A stretch of DNA of 34,924 nucleotides from Lysobacteraceae bacterium (GTDB taxonomy: Bacteria; Pseudomonadota; Gammaproteobacteria; Xanthomonadales; Xanthomonadaceae). The DNA lies in NCBI GenBank assembly GCA_014879375.1, contig JACSSF010000055.1, positions 1-34,924 on the forward strand. The letters are read 5' to 3'. Made by a program: the position numbers and the translations under genes. The notes under the pieces are model-generated. The model was given only the letters and a program-made list of their open reading frames with translations, was not told where the DNA came from and ran no database searches. Positions 26,201 to 33,966 of this stretch are shown here, in pieces; the first letter of the stretch is position 1, and each line of letters opens with the position of its first letter.

Positions 26201-28720
26201 CTACGTCGCACGCCCATCCGTTCGCGCGAGGCTACATTTACTTCGCTGGACTTCACGCTTGCCGAACCCGACGACGCCGCGAGCGAGTTCACGAAGCTCC
26301 TGCATGCCTACGAGTCGGCCACAACTGGTTCGCATGTCCTCAAGATAATCCCGAATCCAGTTGGCGTTGCCGGGAGACCTGGCTGGCTGGTCGCGGGCGA
26401 TTTCGGTGTTGATCCCCAGACCATCTCCCGTGCAGCCAGAGACCAATCGCACAGTGATTACATCCTCTGGGATTGGCGTCCGGCGACCACGATCAAGCCA
26501 AATAGCGAAACGAGTAGTCGCGCACAACCCTATTTCGTCCTAGCCTCGGTACCTCCGGCGCTCAACAATGCTATCCATACCCGGCTGAAACAACTCAATA
26601 GCCAGCTGGCCGCCGCAGACGTGGATAAGCGCGCAAAGTTGCTTGTTTCAACTCTCGCCGAGCGTGCAATCGGGCTGAACACATTGCTTGCCATTGGACA
26701 CCATCAGGCAACTGGCGCACTTGGATTCTTCTTTGCCCTACGATCGATCGGCACGTGGCTGGATAGTGCCCCATCCGGTGAAATCCGCTTGGCAATCCCC
26801 ATAGACGCCGTTGACCCGTTCCTCCGGGCGAGCATCAACAATGCTGGCGATGGAAGCAGGAAACGTGCTGACTTGCTCGCGGTGCGTGCATTTGTTGGCG
26901 CAGGGCAACGTCCCTGCGTCGTTCTTGTACCGGTAGAAATCAAACACTACGGCCTCGGGAATGGCGAGCAGGAGCAGGCTTTCCCGTTAGCCGGCGAGCC
27001 ACGTTTGAACGAGCATGCCGAGCAATTGGCGAGCTATCAGGGCCAATTGCAATCCTTGTGTGAAACCTACCGGGATGCAGCTGGCAGCCAGGCTTCGTTA
27101 CTCGGTCAGCGGCTGGCGGCTGTACTGGACGCTGCAATCCAACTTGGCCCTGGTAATCTAGAGTCAGCGGGGAGCCTGCTTGCCAGCGTTGCCTCCGGCC
27201 AAGCAGATGTCGAGCTTGGAAAGGGCGTCTTGCTTTGGTACCAAGCCAGGGCGAGCAGTATTGATGGCAGCAAAGCCAGTTGGGACGAAATTAGCGGTGC
27301 TATCGCAAACCGTCGCAATGATGTCCGGGTCGACCCGGCAGCATTCGATGCATGCTTCTGGGATGGAGAGAACGGGTTAGCCCACAAGGTCGTGTGCGAG
27401 GCGCTCGATGATGCTAGTAGCGCCGAAATTGGGATGCCCGCCATGGAGACGGAGACCGTTCCCGCTTCAATGGGTGCGCAGGCAGAGCAGCGTAAGTCGG
27501 AAGCCGAAAGTGCGCCGTTACCATCCTCCCCTGCTGATTCCATTTCTCCATATGGCAACGGTGAGCCTGTTCCTCAACCTGTCCAAGCGATTTCTCTCGA
27601 GGAAGTACGCGGAAAAGAGAGCTCCAGCGTCAAGCCGCTTCCACCCGTCCAAGCCCCAAAACCACCACGCAATAGGATGGATTCCACGGAACTTGAAAAG
27701 CGTTATGGAGCACTTCTTGCAGCGTTGAGTGAATTCAACGTCAAGGTCGAGCGACCGCGAGGTGAAATTCCTTATCAGGAAGGCCCTGCGTTCATCGAGT
27801 ACGCAGTTTTCCCGTCCTATGGCGTTTCGGTTAACAAGATCGAATCCCAGCTGGAAAACCTAAAGCTTCGACTGAAGCTGTCTTCTGATGCGGAAATCGG
27901 TTGTTCAACACACAAGGGCAATGTGCTATTGACCGTACCGAAGGCTGATGATGAGCGTTATTTCGTGGACGCTGAAGATCTTTGGTCAAGATGGGCGCGC
28001 CCGTTATCCGGGTTCAAGGTGCCAATCGGTGAAGATGCTTCCGGAAACATTGTCGAACTCGATTTTTCCAACGCAAATTCACCGCACTTATTGATTGCCG
28101 GCGTTACGGGCAGTGGCAAATCCGAGGCGCTACTTACAATTCTGCATGGAGCTGTTAGGTACTATTCAAGGGACGAGCTTCGTCTTCGACTGATCGACCC
28201 CAAGCAAACTGAACTCAATACGCTTGCACGGTTGCCCCATACGGATGGCCAGATAGGCTGGACAGCTGAAGAGGCCATCATCTTGCTTGAACAAGCCGTG
28301 GAGGAAATGGAGCGTCGATACGAAATATTCCGGCTGAGGGGTGTCCGGAATATTTCGGAGTACCAGTCTCCTGAATCGCCCTTGCCAAGATGGATCGTTG
28401 TTCTTGACGAGTATGCAGATCTTGTCAGTGATGACGACGAACGCAAAACAATTGAGAAACTCTTGCAGCGACTTTCCCAGAAAGCTCGGGCAGCCGGAAT
28501 CCACGTAATCGTTTCGACCCAAAAACCAGTGGTCAAGGTGATCAATACCGTGGTCAAGGGAAACTTGCCCGGCAAGATCGCGTTACGTGTCAATACTGCA
28601 ATGGAAAGCAGGGTGATTTTGGACGAACCGGGGGCCGAGAAGTTGGCTGGCAAGGGGGATGCCATCGTCTCTACCGGAAATGGCAGGGTACGGATCCAGT
28701 TCGCCCGATATGCGATCTAG
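23255..28720 (+). CDS. Giant protein with PD-(D/E)xK-like nuclease motif and FtsK motor
   Basis: An 1821-aa protein, third gene of the module. Residues 1-1150 are unrecognised. At 1190-1270 lies a PD-(D/E)xK-like core: RADLLAV (Asp1206), then VVLVPVEIKHYG (Glu1228-x-Lys1230) and a downstream EQLASYQ helix. A Pro/Ser/Glu-rich linker spans about 1393-1475. The C-terminus is an FtsK motor: the alpha domain (GPAFIEYAVFPSYGVSVNKI, from 1510), the beta domain with Walker A G1616-VTGS-GKS (Lys1622), Walker B VVLDEYADLV (Asp1718-Glu1719) and ILDEPGAEKLAGKGDAI. No gamma domain follows. Layout and size recall DptH (DndH). It would translocate on DNA and cut it. The ATG at 23255 is chosen over a TTG at 23234. 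Confidence 0.85.
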   Translation: MSLVGRALAHLADRIGGQLMLELPDDLQPEFIARLLEGANIEVATDPPYALFVHGQRQDVTSISPRVDFRELAMYRQGSHMAVAFASDNRGMSTYSSVYPLLLSNGFPSANTASGGTGVAGLQGFSSCLAGVLAEHIGTHGLSWEEFEKTTQSILEFLAAAYESVGNGQSSFAADWWLHVQLWVESLALVPSASLEPEGVARLYGCAGLPVPSRGHALSIRPKDYIKVLQDRWSSPPAIMTEIARLEGLAVAIKAAQSLAKLDWEKSHSITSLRSDSVIAFVATANGGDPLDRIRGWGQLDEVVFKESFVDAKGKLGVRRDGSDLPLPWKNAQPLLIAKANESRDESGNSLLLREVELVVPYKPDSVASSTNMDANDLLFQVQVSGIRGCAAVFEAESALLLPDGLHLKGTLELTPPKKARNLAWIEASPSGEAAQFLVDKCSGSFTLLRSDEAALWAKPQGRTTKASLRGPIIWSRRDSDAATVEVPELGAYDLAIAWGESAGFDGKAATVCATPFSLAWAGMDDAGAKAAVEITEGVDIRSTGQVIFHIDLFSSDERPLSPIIAATHGLHPDASLLVKEDALNYFEGQIGDCLANLEQGHALGCILITSSRQKNDLVANGNGVRCTPDLVSRTGNDLSPGFPSQQLLSHPSYVRLLEAYASLGIPKVVADLEKEADSAGLTISRIALDFIPKEAMDGLLKAYRGLLEATSGLPPSDRFWARNPFSLVIYEEGSGYQSAQAVLLSPLHPIRLAWAWGLQIGLCEAHDDGARPAESLALLDGTNFPSSVVFSDQFDSPSALMPVPVDPRPDDLYLGWHASVSIVRRQAAIPEWIAGRRFPVDGLSALSASSVGAAIDDFLRVSPHVQSLHIDLAATNPARRSASIDDGVLAKLGELAFGSSGLDGVAGVRVTDSETRLGPIPRFAQIDDAIAIARPGFNVQWVSTPSGQSLNSHVTFLEGNAALLAMEPTTGQGRGWLPSLPLRRTPIRSREATFTSLDFTLAEPDDAASEFTKLLHAYESATTGSHVLKIIPNPVGVAGRPGWLVAGDFGVDPQTISRAARDQSHSDYILWDWRPATTIKPNSETSSRAQPYFVLASVPPALNNAIHTRLKQLNSQLAAADVDKRAKLLVSTLAERAIGLNTLLAIGHHQATGALGFFFALRSIGTWLDSAPSGEIRLAIPIDAVDPFLRASINNAGDGSRKRADLLAVRAFVGAGQRPCVVLVPVEIKHYGLGNGEQEQAFPLAGEPRLNEHAEQLASYQGQLQSLCETYRDAAGSQASLLGQRLAAVLDAAIQLGPGNLESAGSLLASVASGQADVELGKGVLLWYQARASSIDGSKASWDEISGAIANRRNDVRVDPAAFDACFWDGENGLAHKVVCEALDDASSAEIGMPAMETETVPASMGAQAEQRKSEAESAPLPSSPADSISPYGNGEPVPQPVQAISLEEVRGKESSSVKPLPPVQAPKPPRNRMDSTELEKRYGALLAALSEFNVKVERPRGEIPYQEGPAFIEYAVFPSYGVSVNKIESQLENLKLRLKLSSDAEIGCSTHKGNVLLTVPKADDERYFVDAEDLWSRWARPLSGFKVPIGEDASGNIVELDFSNANSPHLLIAGVTGSGKSEALLTILHGAVRYYSRDELRLRLIDPKQTELNTLARLPHTDGQIGWTAEEAIILLEQAVEEMERRYEIFRLRGVRNISEYQSPESPLPRWIVVLDEYADLVSDDDERKTIEKLLQRLSQKARAAGIHVIVSTQKPVVKVINTVVKGNLPGKIALRVNTAMESRVILDEPGAEKLAGKGDAIVSTGNGRVRIQFARYAI

Positions 28721-28728
28721 GGAGATAA

Positions 28729-28749
28729 CGGCATACCTCATGTATGCCG
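28729..28749 (+). other. Perfect stem-loop after the defence module
   Basis: CGGCATAC and GTATGCCG form an 8-bp stem around loop CTCAT, nine bases after the stop of the FtsK-type gene. No T run follows, so it is not a textbook terminator. It may still protect the 3' end of the mRNA or help end the transcript before the AbiE promoter. Confidence 0.5.
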
Positions 28750-28783
28750 AAGCGCATAATCCGGCTATCGGCAACCCCCCCTC

Positions 28784-28829
28784 GTTCCAAATTATCGGTA
28801 TTTATTTGCAATTACCGGTAATTTGGAAC
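28784..28829. promoter_or_regulatory. Large inverted repeat, candidate AbiEi operator
   Basis: Two 17-bp arms, GTTCCAAATTATCGGTA (28784-28800) and TACCGGTAATTTGGAAC (28813-28829), are inverted copies with a single mismatch around a 12-bp AT-rich spacer. They end 10 bp before the abiEi ATG. AbiEi antitoxins are known to repress their own promoter by binding inverted repeats there, so this is the likely operator-promoter. Confidence 0.75.
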
Positions 28830-28839
28830 AAGATGGAGC

Positions 28840-29439
28840 ATGGATGCTGCAACCGAAAAGCTGATATCGCTAATTCGACCGGGAATACTGGTTGGAACGC
28901 GCGAGCTGGTCCAGGCCGGAATTCCCCGTGTGGCACTGACCCGTGCTGTCCGGCGCGGGCAGATCGAACGCGTTGCTCGCGGCCTGTACCGTCTGCCTGG
29001 ACGGCCGGTGTCTGCCAATGCCAGCCTCGCCGAAGTGGCACGACGTGTACCCAAAGGCGTGGTTTGCCTGCTATCCGCGCTGCGCTTCCATGACCTAACG
29101 ACGCAGGCTCCATTCGAGGTCTGGCTGGCCATTGGCAACAAAGCCGCCGCGCCGAAGCTGGACTACCCGCCCCTACGCCTCGTGCGCTTCTCTGGTGCGG
29201 CGCTGACCGAAGGCGTCGAGGAACATGCTGTAGATGGCACCCTAGTTCATGTCACTAGCGTCGCCAAGACCGTGGCCGATTGTTTCAAGTACCGCAACAA
29301 GATTGGGCTGGACGTGGCGCTGGAAGCACTGCGGGAAGCATGGGACGGCAGGCGCATGACTAGTGATGAAATCTGGCACTTCGCCAAGATCGACCGGGTT
29401 GCCAACGTCATGCGCCCCTATCTGGAAAGCCTGGCATGA
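28840..29439 (+). CDS. abiEi: Type IV toxin-antitoxin antitoxin, AbiEi family
   Basis: A 199-aa protein. The N-terminal winged helix-turn-helix (LVGTRELVQAGIPRVALTRAV, about 18-70) binds DNA, with the usual IERVARGLYRLPG turn. The C-terminal domain shows HVTSVAKTVADCFKYRNKIG and ALEALREAW, typical of AbiEi. The protein opposes the AbiEii nucleotidyltransferase without forming a stable complex and represses the operon. Its stop overlaps the abiEii ATG by four bases. The large inverted repeat sits just upstream. Confidence 0.92.
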   Translation: MDAATEKLISLIRPGILVGTRELVQAGIPRVALTRAVRRGQIERVARGLYRLPGRPVSANASLAEVARRVPKGVVCLLSALRFHDLTTQAPFEVWLAIGNKAAAPKLDYPPLRLVRFSGAALTEGVEEHAVDGTLVHVTSVAKTVADCFKYRNKIGLDVALEALREAWDGRRMTSDEIWHFAKIDRVANVMRPYLESLA

Positions 29440-30284
29440 ACCAACGCAACATCGCCGCATCGGTTCGCGCCCGGCTGCTCAACAAGGCCCGCGCTGGAAG
29501 GCTGGACTTCAACCTGCTCCTGACGCGCTACGCGCTCGAGAGGATTTTGTATCGCTTGAGCATCTCGGAGGAACATGGTCAGTTCCTGCTCAAAGGAGCC
29601 TTGTTGTTCGACCTTTGGTTCGATGTCCCGCATCGTCCAACCCGAGATGCCGACCTGCTGGGTTTCGGTTCTGCCGAAATACCCCGCATCGAATCCCTGT
29701 TCCGCGAGATTAGCCAGATCGAAAGTGAAGACGGCATCGTATTCCAAGCGGGTAGCGTGAAAGCCGCCGAAATTCGAAAGGAAGCCAACTACGCCGGCAT
29801 CCGCGTGACGATGCTTGGCATCCTGGATGGGGCACATTGTCCGGTGCAGATCGACATAGGCTTTGGCGACGCAGTAACCCCCGGACCGGATAACGTGGAA
29901 TACCCGGTCGTCCTCGAAGGGATGCCGTCGCCCCAGTTGCGAGCCTATCCCCGCTACACCGTGGTCGCCGAGAAGCTGGAAGCGATGGTCAAGCTCGGCA
30001 TTCTCAACAGCCGGATGAAAGACTACTTCGATCTTTGGATCCTAGCCAAGCATTCCGACTTCAATGAATCGGTTCTCGTGAAGGCAATCCACGCCACCTT
30101 CGAACGACGAGGAACAGAAATCCCAACAGGAGTTCCTTTTGCGCTCAGCGACGAATTCGCGAGCGACACGCAAAAGAATATCCAATGGCTTGCGTTCCTC
30201 CGAAAGAATTCACTGGAGTCCATGCCATTGGCCACGGTGATCGAAGACGTGCGCCAGTTTCTGGCGCCGATACTCTGGCGTTGA
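29436..30284 (+). CDS. abiEii: Type IV toxin, AbiEii/AbiGii nucleotidyltransferase
   Basis: A 282-aa toxin of the DNA polymerase beta-like nucleotidyltransferase family. The family motif is complete: FLLKGALLFDLWFD (Lys53-Gly54) then RPTRDADLL (Asp71, Asp73), which bind NTP and metal. A second conserved region is VAEKLEAMVKLG followed by SRMKDYFDLWIL. AbiEii-type toxins add nucleotides, for some members to tRNA 3' ends, and halt growth during phage infection. It overlaps abiEi by four bases and is convergent with the small mobilization genes. Confidence 0.93.
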   Translation: MNQRNIAASVRARLLNKARAGRLDFNLLLTRYALERILYRLSISEEHGQFLLKGALLFDLWFDVPHRPTRDADLLGFGSAEIPRIESLFREISQIESEDGIVFQAGSVKAAEIRKEANYAGIRVTMLGILDGAHCPVQIDIGFGDAVTPGPDNVEYPVVLEGMPSPQLRAYPRYTVVAEKLEAMVKLGILNSRMKDYFDLWILAKHSDFNESVLVKAIHATFERRGTEIPTGVPFALSDEFASDTQKNIQWLAFLRKNSLESMPLATVIEDVRQFLAPILWR

Positions 30285-30290
30285 CACAAA

Positions 30291-30554
30291 TCAAGCCACT
30301 AGAAGCCGCTGGAGCTGTTGATCGACCAACTCCCAGACTTCCTCGTCCATAAGCGAGGCATGGACCGCGCCATATAGGTAGCAGTACAACTTTGCGGGGC
30401 TGCGCGCGATTACCCCATCACGTGCCGCTGATAGAACGGGGCGAAAATTGATTGCGTAAGTCGTGGGAGACAAAATTTCGTCCACCCTGGAGAGAACCGA
30501 CAGCACGAGCCTGCACCTAAGATCGCGTAATTCGCGTTGATTTCGAATTTCCAT
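30291..30554 (-). CDS. Small hypothetical protein beside the TraD-like gene
   Basis: An 87-aa protein beginning MEIRNQRELRDLRCRLVLS. It has alternating helices and a LYCYLYGAVHASLMDEEVWE segment. The ATG at 30554 was chosen because it starts one base after the stop of the upstream gene; an in-frame ATG at 30689 would overlap that gene for 130 bp. No family is recognised. Its place in the mobilization cluster suggests an accessory role in transfer. Confidence 0.6.
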   Translation of the reverse strand: MEIRNQRELRDLRCRLVLSVLSRVDEILSPTTYAINFRPVLSAARDGVIARSPAKLYCYLYGAVHASLMDEEVWELVDQQLQRLLVA

Positions 30555-30555
30555 T

Positions 30556-30891
30556 TCAGATAGCTCGCCCGGCCATATCGGCGAGCTGAGAATCAGGATC
30601 ACCGCCTTCAGATGTGCTCGGATTGGATCTGGTGGAGAACAGGTAGCTGGTAACCACGGCCTGCTCCCTATCCTTGAGATTCGAAGCAATCATTTGTCGA
30701 ATCCTGTGGGCGATGCCTGGGTTGGCCTGAATCTGTTTCTCCATGGCAACTCCCAACAAGAGCAGAGCACGACTCCTGGCCTTACGATCATCTGCCGTGC
30801 TTCGCTGCTTGAGACGCTCAATTCGCGCGTCCAGTGCGGCGCGCTTGGCGAGAAGTGATTCGATCTTGCCCGTGGACTTCAAGTTCGTCAC
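30556..30891 (-). CDS. TraD-like conjugal transfer accessory protein
   Basis: A 111-aa protein. Residues 8-55 form a charged helical segment (SLLAKRAALDARIERLKQR, then KARSRALLLLGVAMEKQI), the pattern of the small TraD proteins found next to MobA/MobL relaxases; these are unrelated to the large TraD coupling ATPase. They are thought to assist at oriT. The ATG at 30891 has GAGG four bases upstream. It is divergent from the relaxase, with the oriT between the two. Confidence 0.75.
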   Translation of the reverse strand: MTNLKSTGKIESLLAKRAALDARIERLKQRSTADDRKARSRALLLLGVAMEKQIQANPGIAHRIRQMIASNLKDREQAVVTSYLFSTRSNPSTSEGGDPDSQLADMAGRAI

Positions 30892-31050
30892 ATACGCCTC
30901 GTGATTAGTGATTTCTCCGTATCACACATCAAGGACCTGCAGAGCACAAGACATTTTGGAATCTCGCCATCCACTGCACAACTCCGCTAATACCAAGCGT
31001 GAGAGAGTTGCATCGTTGCAGATGAAGTCAGGGAAACCGACGCGCAAGCA

Positions 31051-31083
31051 AGGGCGCACTTATACATTCCGCGATGCGAAACG
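31051..31083 (-). other. Candidate oriT with IncQ-like nic site
   Basis: On the minus strand TAAGTGCGCCCT (31062-31051) is identical to the conserved nic region of RSF1010/R1162-type oriT, where cleavage falls in the TGCG/CCCT step. Just upstream lies a hairpin with 8-bp arms, CGTTTCGC (31083-31076) and GCGGAATG (31072-31065), with G-T wobbles and a 3-base loop. Hairpin plus nic is the IncQ oriT layout. It lies between the TraD-like gene and the relaxase gene. Confidence 0.8.
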
Positions 31084-31149
31084 TGTGCGACCTATCGGTG
31101 AAAAACACATCAGTGACTTCAAAGACCGAACCCGAAGCAAGACTGGCAC

Positions 31150-32967
31150 GTGAGCATCTTCCATCTCAGCGTACAAATCATCGGCCGTAGTAGCGGTCGA
31201 TCATCGACAGCCGCTGCTGCCTACCGTGCTGGTACGCGAATTAGTGATGAGCGCACGAATGAAGTTCACGACTTTACTCAAAGAAATGGTGTTCGAGAGT
31301 CTTTCATCCTAGCGCCCAACAACGCTCCGGCATGGATGCGAGACCGCGCCACATTATGGAATGGGGTTGAATTTTCTGAGAAGCGTAAAGATGCTCAACT
31401 CGCAAGAGAAATCGAGGTTGCCCTGCCGCACGAGCTACCACACGAGCGACGCCGCAAGCTGGTAGCCGAGTTCTTGCTTGATGAATTCGTTTCTCGTGGC
31501 ATGGTTGCTGACGTAGCCTTGCACGCCCCTGGACGCGAAGGCGATAGACGGAACGAGCACGCCCACATCATGCTCACGCTGCGCCACATTGATGGTGAAC
31601 ACTTTGGCCAAAAAGCTCGGGAGTGGAATGACGCCACATTGGTTGAGCATTGGCGTGAGTCATGGGCCCGGCGTGTCAACATCGCTTTGCGAGAAGCCAA
31701 TCATCCGGCACGCATTGATAACCGCAGTTATGTTCGACAGGCATTGGCTGCCGGGCACGACATAACTTTAGCTCCGATTGGAACCATTCATCTCGGGCCA
31801 CGAGCGAGCTCGGCCGAAAGACGAGGCGTTCGGACGGCACCCGGCGACCTTAATCGCGAATTAAAAATCATCAACCTGGATCTTGAGCGTGCTCGACGCG
31901 AGTCCGGCATGAGCCCGAAAAAACGAATAGTTCACTTTCATCCTCACGGAAAAAAGGAATCAAAGATGTGTGCTTCCATTGAACTTGACCCAAACAGCCT
32001 GAAACTCGAAGCCGAGCGCTACTCCAAGGAACGAGATGCGCTCCTGAAAGCCGCGAAAAAACATCTTGGTACAGAAGAGGCAGGAGCAGCACGAAAGCAA
32101 TGGGAGGCTGCCACACCAGCACGACACCCAGCGAGCCTAAGCCTTATGCATGCTCAACAGAACTTGGACCGGGCAACTTCGATTTTGCTCGATGCGAAGG
32201 CGGCCCAACGGAGCAAGCAAGAACGGGGTTCCGAAATTAAGAATACCGTTAACGCCATTCGGACGGTAATGGCTTGGCGAAATCGACACCCGTACAGGGC
32301 AACCCTGAGCGACTGGAGAATTTGGCCTGCCACCAAAGCGCAACTCCCCAATTGGCTTCTTGATAAAGACGGCAATGAGCTTCCAAAAAATGGGGCTTTC
32401 GATCGAGTTGAACCTCATGCACTTCTTGAGGAATGGGACTGGTTAGTTGCGAGCAACAACAAGATCAAAAGCGAAATTCTCGCGATTCAGGAACAGCGTA
32501 CTGAAGCAGAAAAGATTTTCAATGCGCCAGACTTGCGTAATGAACGTGAAACAATCGAACATGACTACGCTCAGCGACTAGAGAATCATGAAGCTTCGGC
32601 GCGGCTATTGGAACAGCTAGAAATTTCCGAACATCAGCATTCGAAAAGCTTGGCTGAGCTCAATGAATTCCGAGAGACTTTTCAGCGTGCCGAACTGCAG
32701 GCTCCAGAAGCAGATGACGAAAACGAATCCGCTGCCCGGGTGGTCGGACCATTCTTGGCAGATATTTCCCAGGGGCTGGACGCCGCAGGAAAGGTCTTTG
32801 TAACCATGAAAATCTGGTTAGCTGCGCAGGAAGCGCAACAGCAGGCAAATGAACTGGCCGATGATTGCAATGACACCTGCGGCAGCCCGCCTTCTGGAAA
32901 TGGAGGTGCAATGGCTTTGACCTTCAGGCCTTCCCAAGACAGCAGGGCATACCGTCCGAAGCCGTAA
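31150..32967 (+). CDS. MobA/MobL-family relaxase (MOBQ)
   Basis: A 605-aa relaxase that would nick oriT and lead the strand into a recipient. The nucleophile Tyr25 (TAAAAYRAG) is at the same position as in RSF1010 MobA. The HUH metal site is His125 and His137-x-His139 (RNEHAHIMLTLRHIDGEHFG). The relaxase domain covers about 1-230. The rest is helical, rich in charged coiled-coil segments, and lacks the primase domain of IncQ MobA. The start is a GTG at 31150, fixed by the MSIFHLSVQ beginning typical of the family. Base composition is clearly below the chromosome. Confidence 0.92.
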   Translation: MSIFHLSVQIIGRSSGRSSTAAAAYRAGTRISDERTNEVHDFTQRNGVRESFILAPNNAPAWMRDRATLWNGVEFSEKRKDAQLAREIEVALPHELPHERRRKLVAEFLLDEFVSRGMVADVALHAPGREGDRRNEHAHIMLTLRHIDGEHFGQKAREWNDATLVEHWRESWARRVNIALREANHPARIDNRSYVRQALAAGHDITLAPIGTIHLGPRASSAERRGVRTAPGDLNRELKIINLDLERARRESGMSPKKRIVHFHPHGKKESKMCASIELDPNSLKLEAERYSKERDALLKAAKKHLGTEEAGAARKQWEAATPARHPASLSLMHAQQNLDRATSILLDAKAAQRSKQERGSEIKNTVNAIRTVMAWRNRHPYRATLSDWRIWPATKAQLPNWLLDKDGNELPKNGAFDRVEPHALLEEWDWLVASNNKIKSEILAIQEQRTEAEKIFNAPDLRNERETIEHDYAQRLENHEASARLLEQLEISEHQHSKSLAELNEFRETFQRAELQAPEADDENESAARVVGPFLADISQGLDAAGKVFVTMKIWLAAQEAQQQANELADDCNDTCGSPPSGNGGAMALTFRPSQDSRAYRPKP

Positions 32968-33015
32968 TTATGTTAAGGACAATGCCCCCAAAATGGAGGC
33001 GCTGCCAGTCGAAGC

Positions 33016-33966
33016 TTATTCTCCACCTTTCAGCAAATGCACACGGAGCATGGCAGACACCATGCCATCCACGTTCCGCCCCTGAGCCAGCCAGTTGCGT
33101 ACAGCCTCCATATTGAGGCCCTGAATGTTGCTTGCGAGTTCGATGACTTGCTCATCAATAAGGGCGTCCAGCACCGCTTGAGCCGCTTCCTTGTTTTCTC
33201 GTCGACGCATGTTTTCCAACTCTTCCTGGCCGCGCCTTTCAACGATTTCGCGAGATTCCCGCTCTTTCGTTGCATTCATGGCTTCTGCTTGAATGCGCTC
33301 AGAAGTTCTGAAGGCTCCCCTTGCTTCATTCTTGACCATATGGGCAACCCAATTAATTGGCTTTCTGATGCTGCCCCATTCCGTTCCAAGCTTGGCAAGC
33401 AGATCCTGACCACTTTTGCGATCCAGCGGGCTCACAAGCCTTTCAATTTCCTCCCTGACAGCAGCCATCTCTTCTGCTTGAAGCTGCGTTGGATATTGCA
33501 ATGCAGCTGCTGCTTCTGAATCTGCGAATGCCTCTGCTGCTGCTTGGGCTGACCGTGCTGACATGTCAGCATTGGTCAGCTGTGGTGCTGACTTTCTCTT
33601 TTCCCTGGAGCGCTGCTGCGCCTCACGATTTTGTGCTTTCCGTTCTTCGAGATTCCTGATGTTTCTATACTTCACATAGTTGAGGATCAACCATCCGCCA
33701 TCGATCCTTTTGATCCGTCTCCCCTCGTGCTCGGGGGAGCGGCTCCACTCGTCTCGTGACTGAAGTACCTCAAGCGCCTTCAGGCATTCGTCCAGGTCGA
33801 TATTGGCCAAGCGGGCCAAGCCTGGTACAGAAGCCATGACTCGGCCCTCTGCGTCACAGTGGGCAAACATGGTAATGAACAATAGTCGGGTTGCCTTGTC
33901 CTCTCCCCACAAGGACGACGTGGTGATAGACGTATAAATTTTCCCGTGCGCAACTGAGGCGGCCAT
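33016..33966 (-). CDS. Replication-initiator-like winged-helix protein
   Basis: A 316-aa protein. Residues 1-110 resemble N-terminal winged-helix domains of phage and plasmid replication proteins: SSLWGEDKATRLLFITMFAH, ASVPGLARLANIDLDECLKA, and GGWLILNYVKYRNI. A long charged, probably coiled segment follows (EERKAQNREAQQRSREKRK), then a helical C-terminus. It could start plasmid-like replication of the excised element or regulate it. Its ATG overlaps the stop of the AlpA-like gene by one base (TAATG). Convergent with the relaxase. Confidence 0.65.
   Translation of the reverse strand: MAASVAHGKIYTSITTSSLWGEDKATRLLFITMFAHCDAEGRVMASVPGLARLANIDLDECLKALEVLQSRDEWSRSPEHEGRRIKRIDGGWLILNYVKYRNIRNLEERKAQNREAQQRSREKRKSAPQLTNADMSARSAQAAAEAFADSEAAAALQYPTQLQAEEMAAVREEIERLVSPLDRKSGQDLLAKLGTEWGSIRKPINWVAHMVKNEARGAFRTSERIQAEAMNATKERESREIVERRGQEELENMRRRENKEAAQAVLDALIDEQVIELASNIQGLNMEAVRNWLAQGRNVDGMVSAMLRVHLLKGGE

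Noticed and set aside
18010..28720. Classification as a Mza-type system (methyltransferase and Vsr with MutL-like and Z1 proteins)
   Set aside because: No MutL-like GHKL ATPase, Z1 domain or AIPR protein is visible; the large protein has a clear FtsK motor instead.
18468..28720. BREX, DISARM or classic Dnd system
   Set aside because: No PglZ, BrxC, DrmA/B helicase, DndC-type sulfurtransferase or DndD/E genes are present.
30908..31153. 81-codon frame before the relaxase gene
   Set aside because: It covers the candidate oriT hairpin and nic site, has no recognisable fold, and its sequence is better explained by oriT constraints. A shorter 44-codon version from 31022 cannot be fully excluded.
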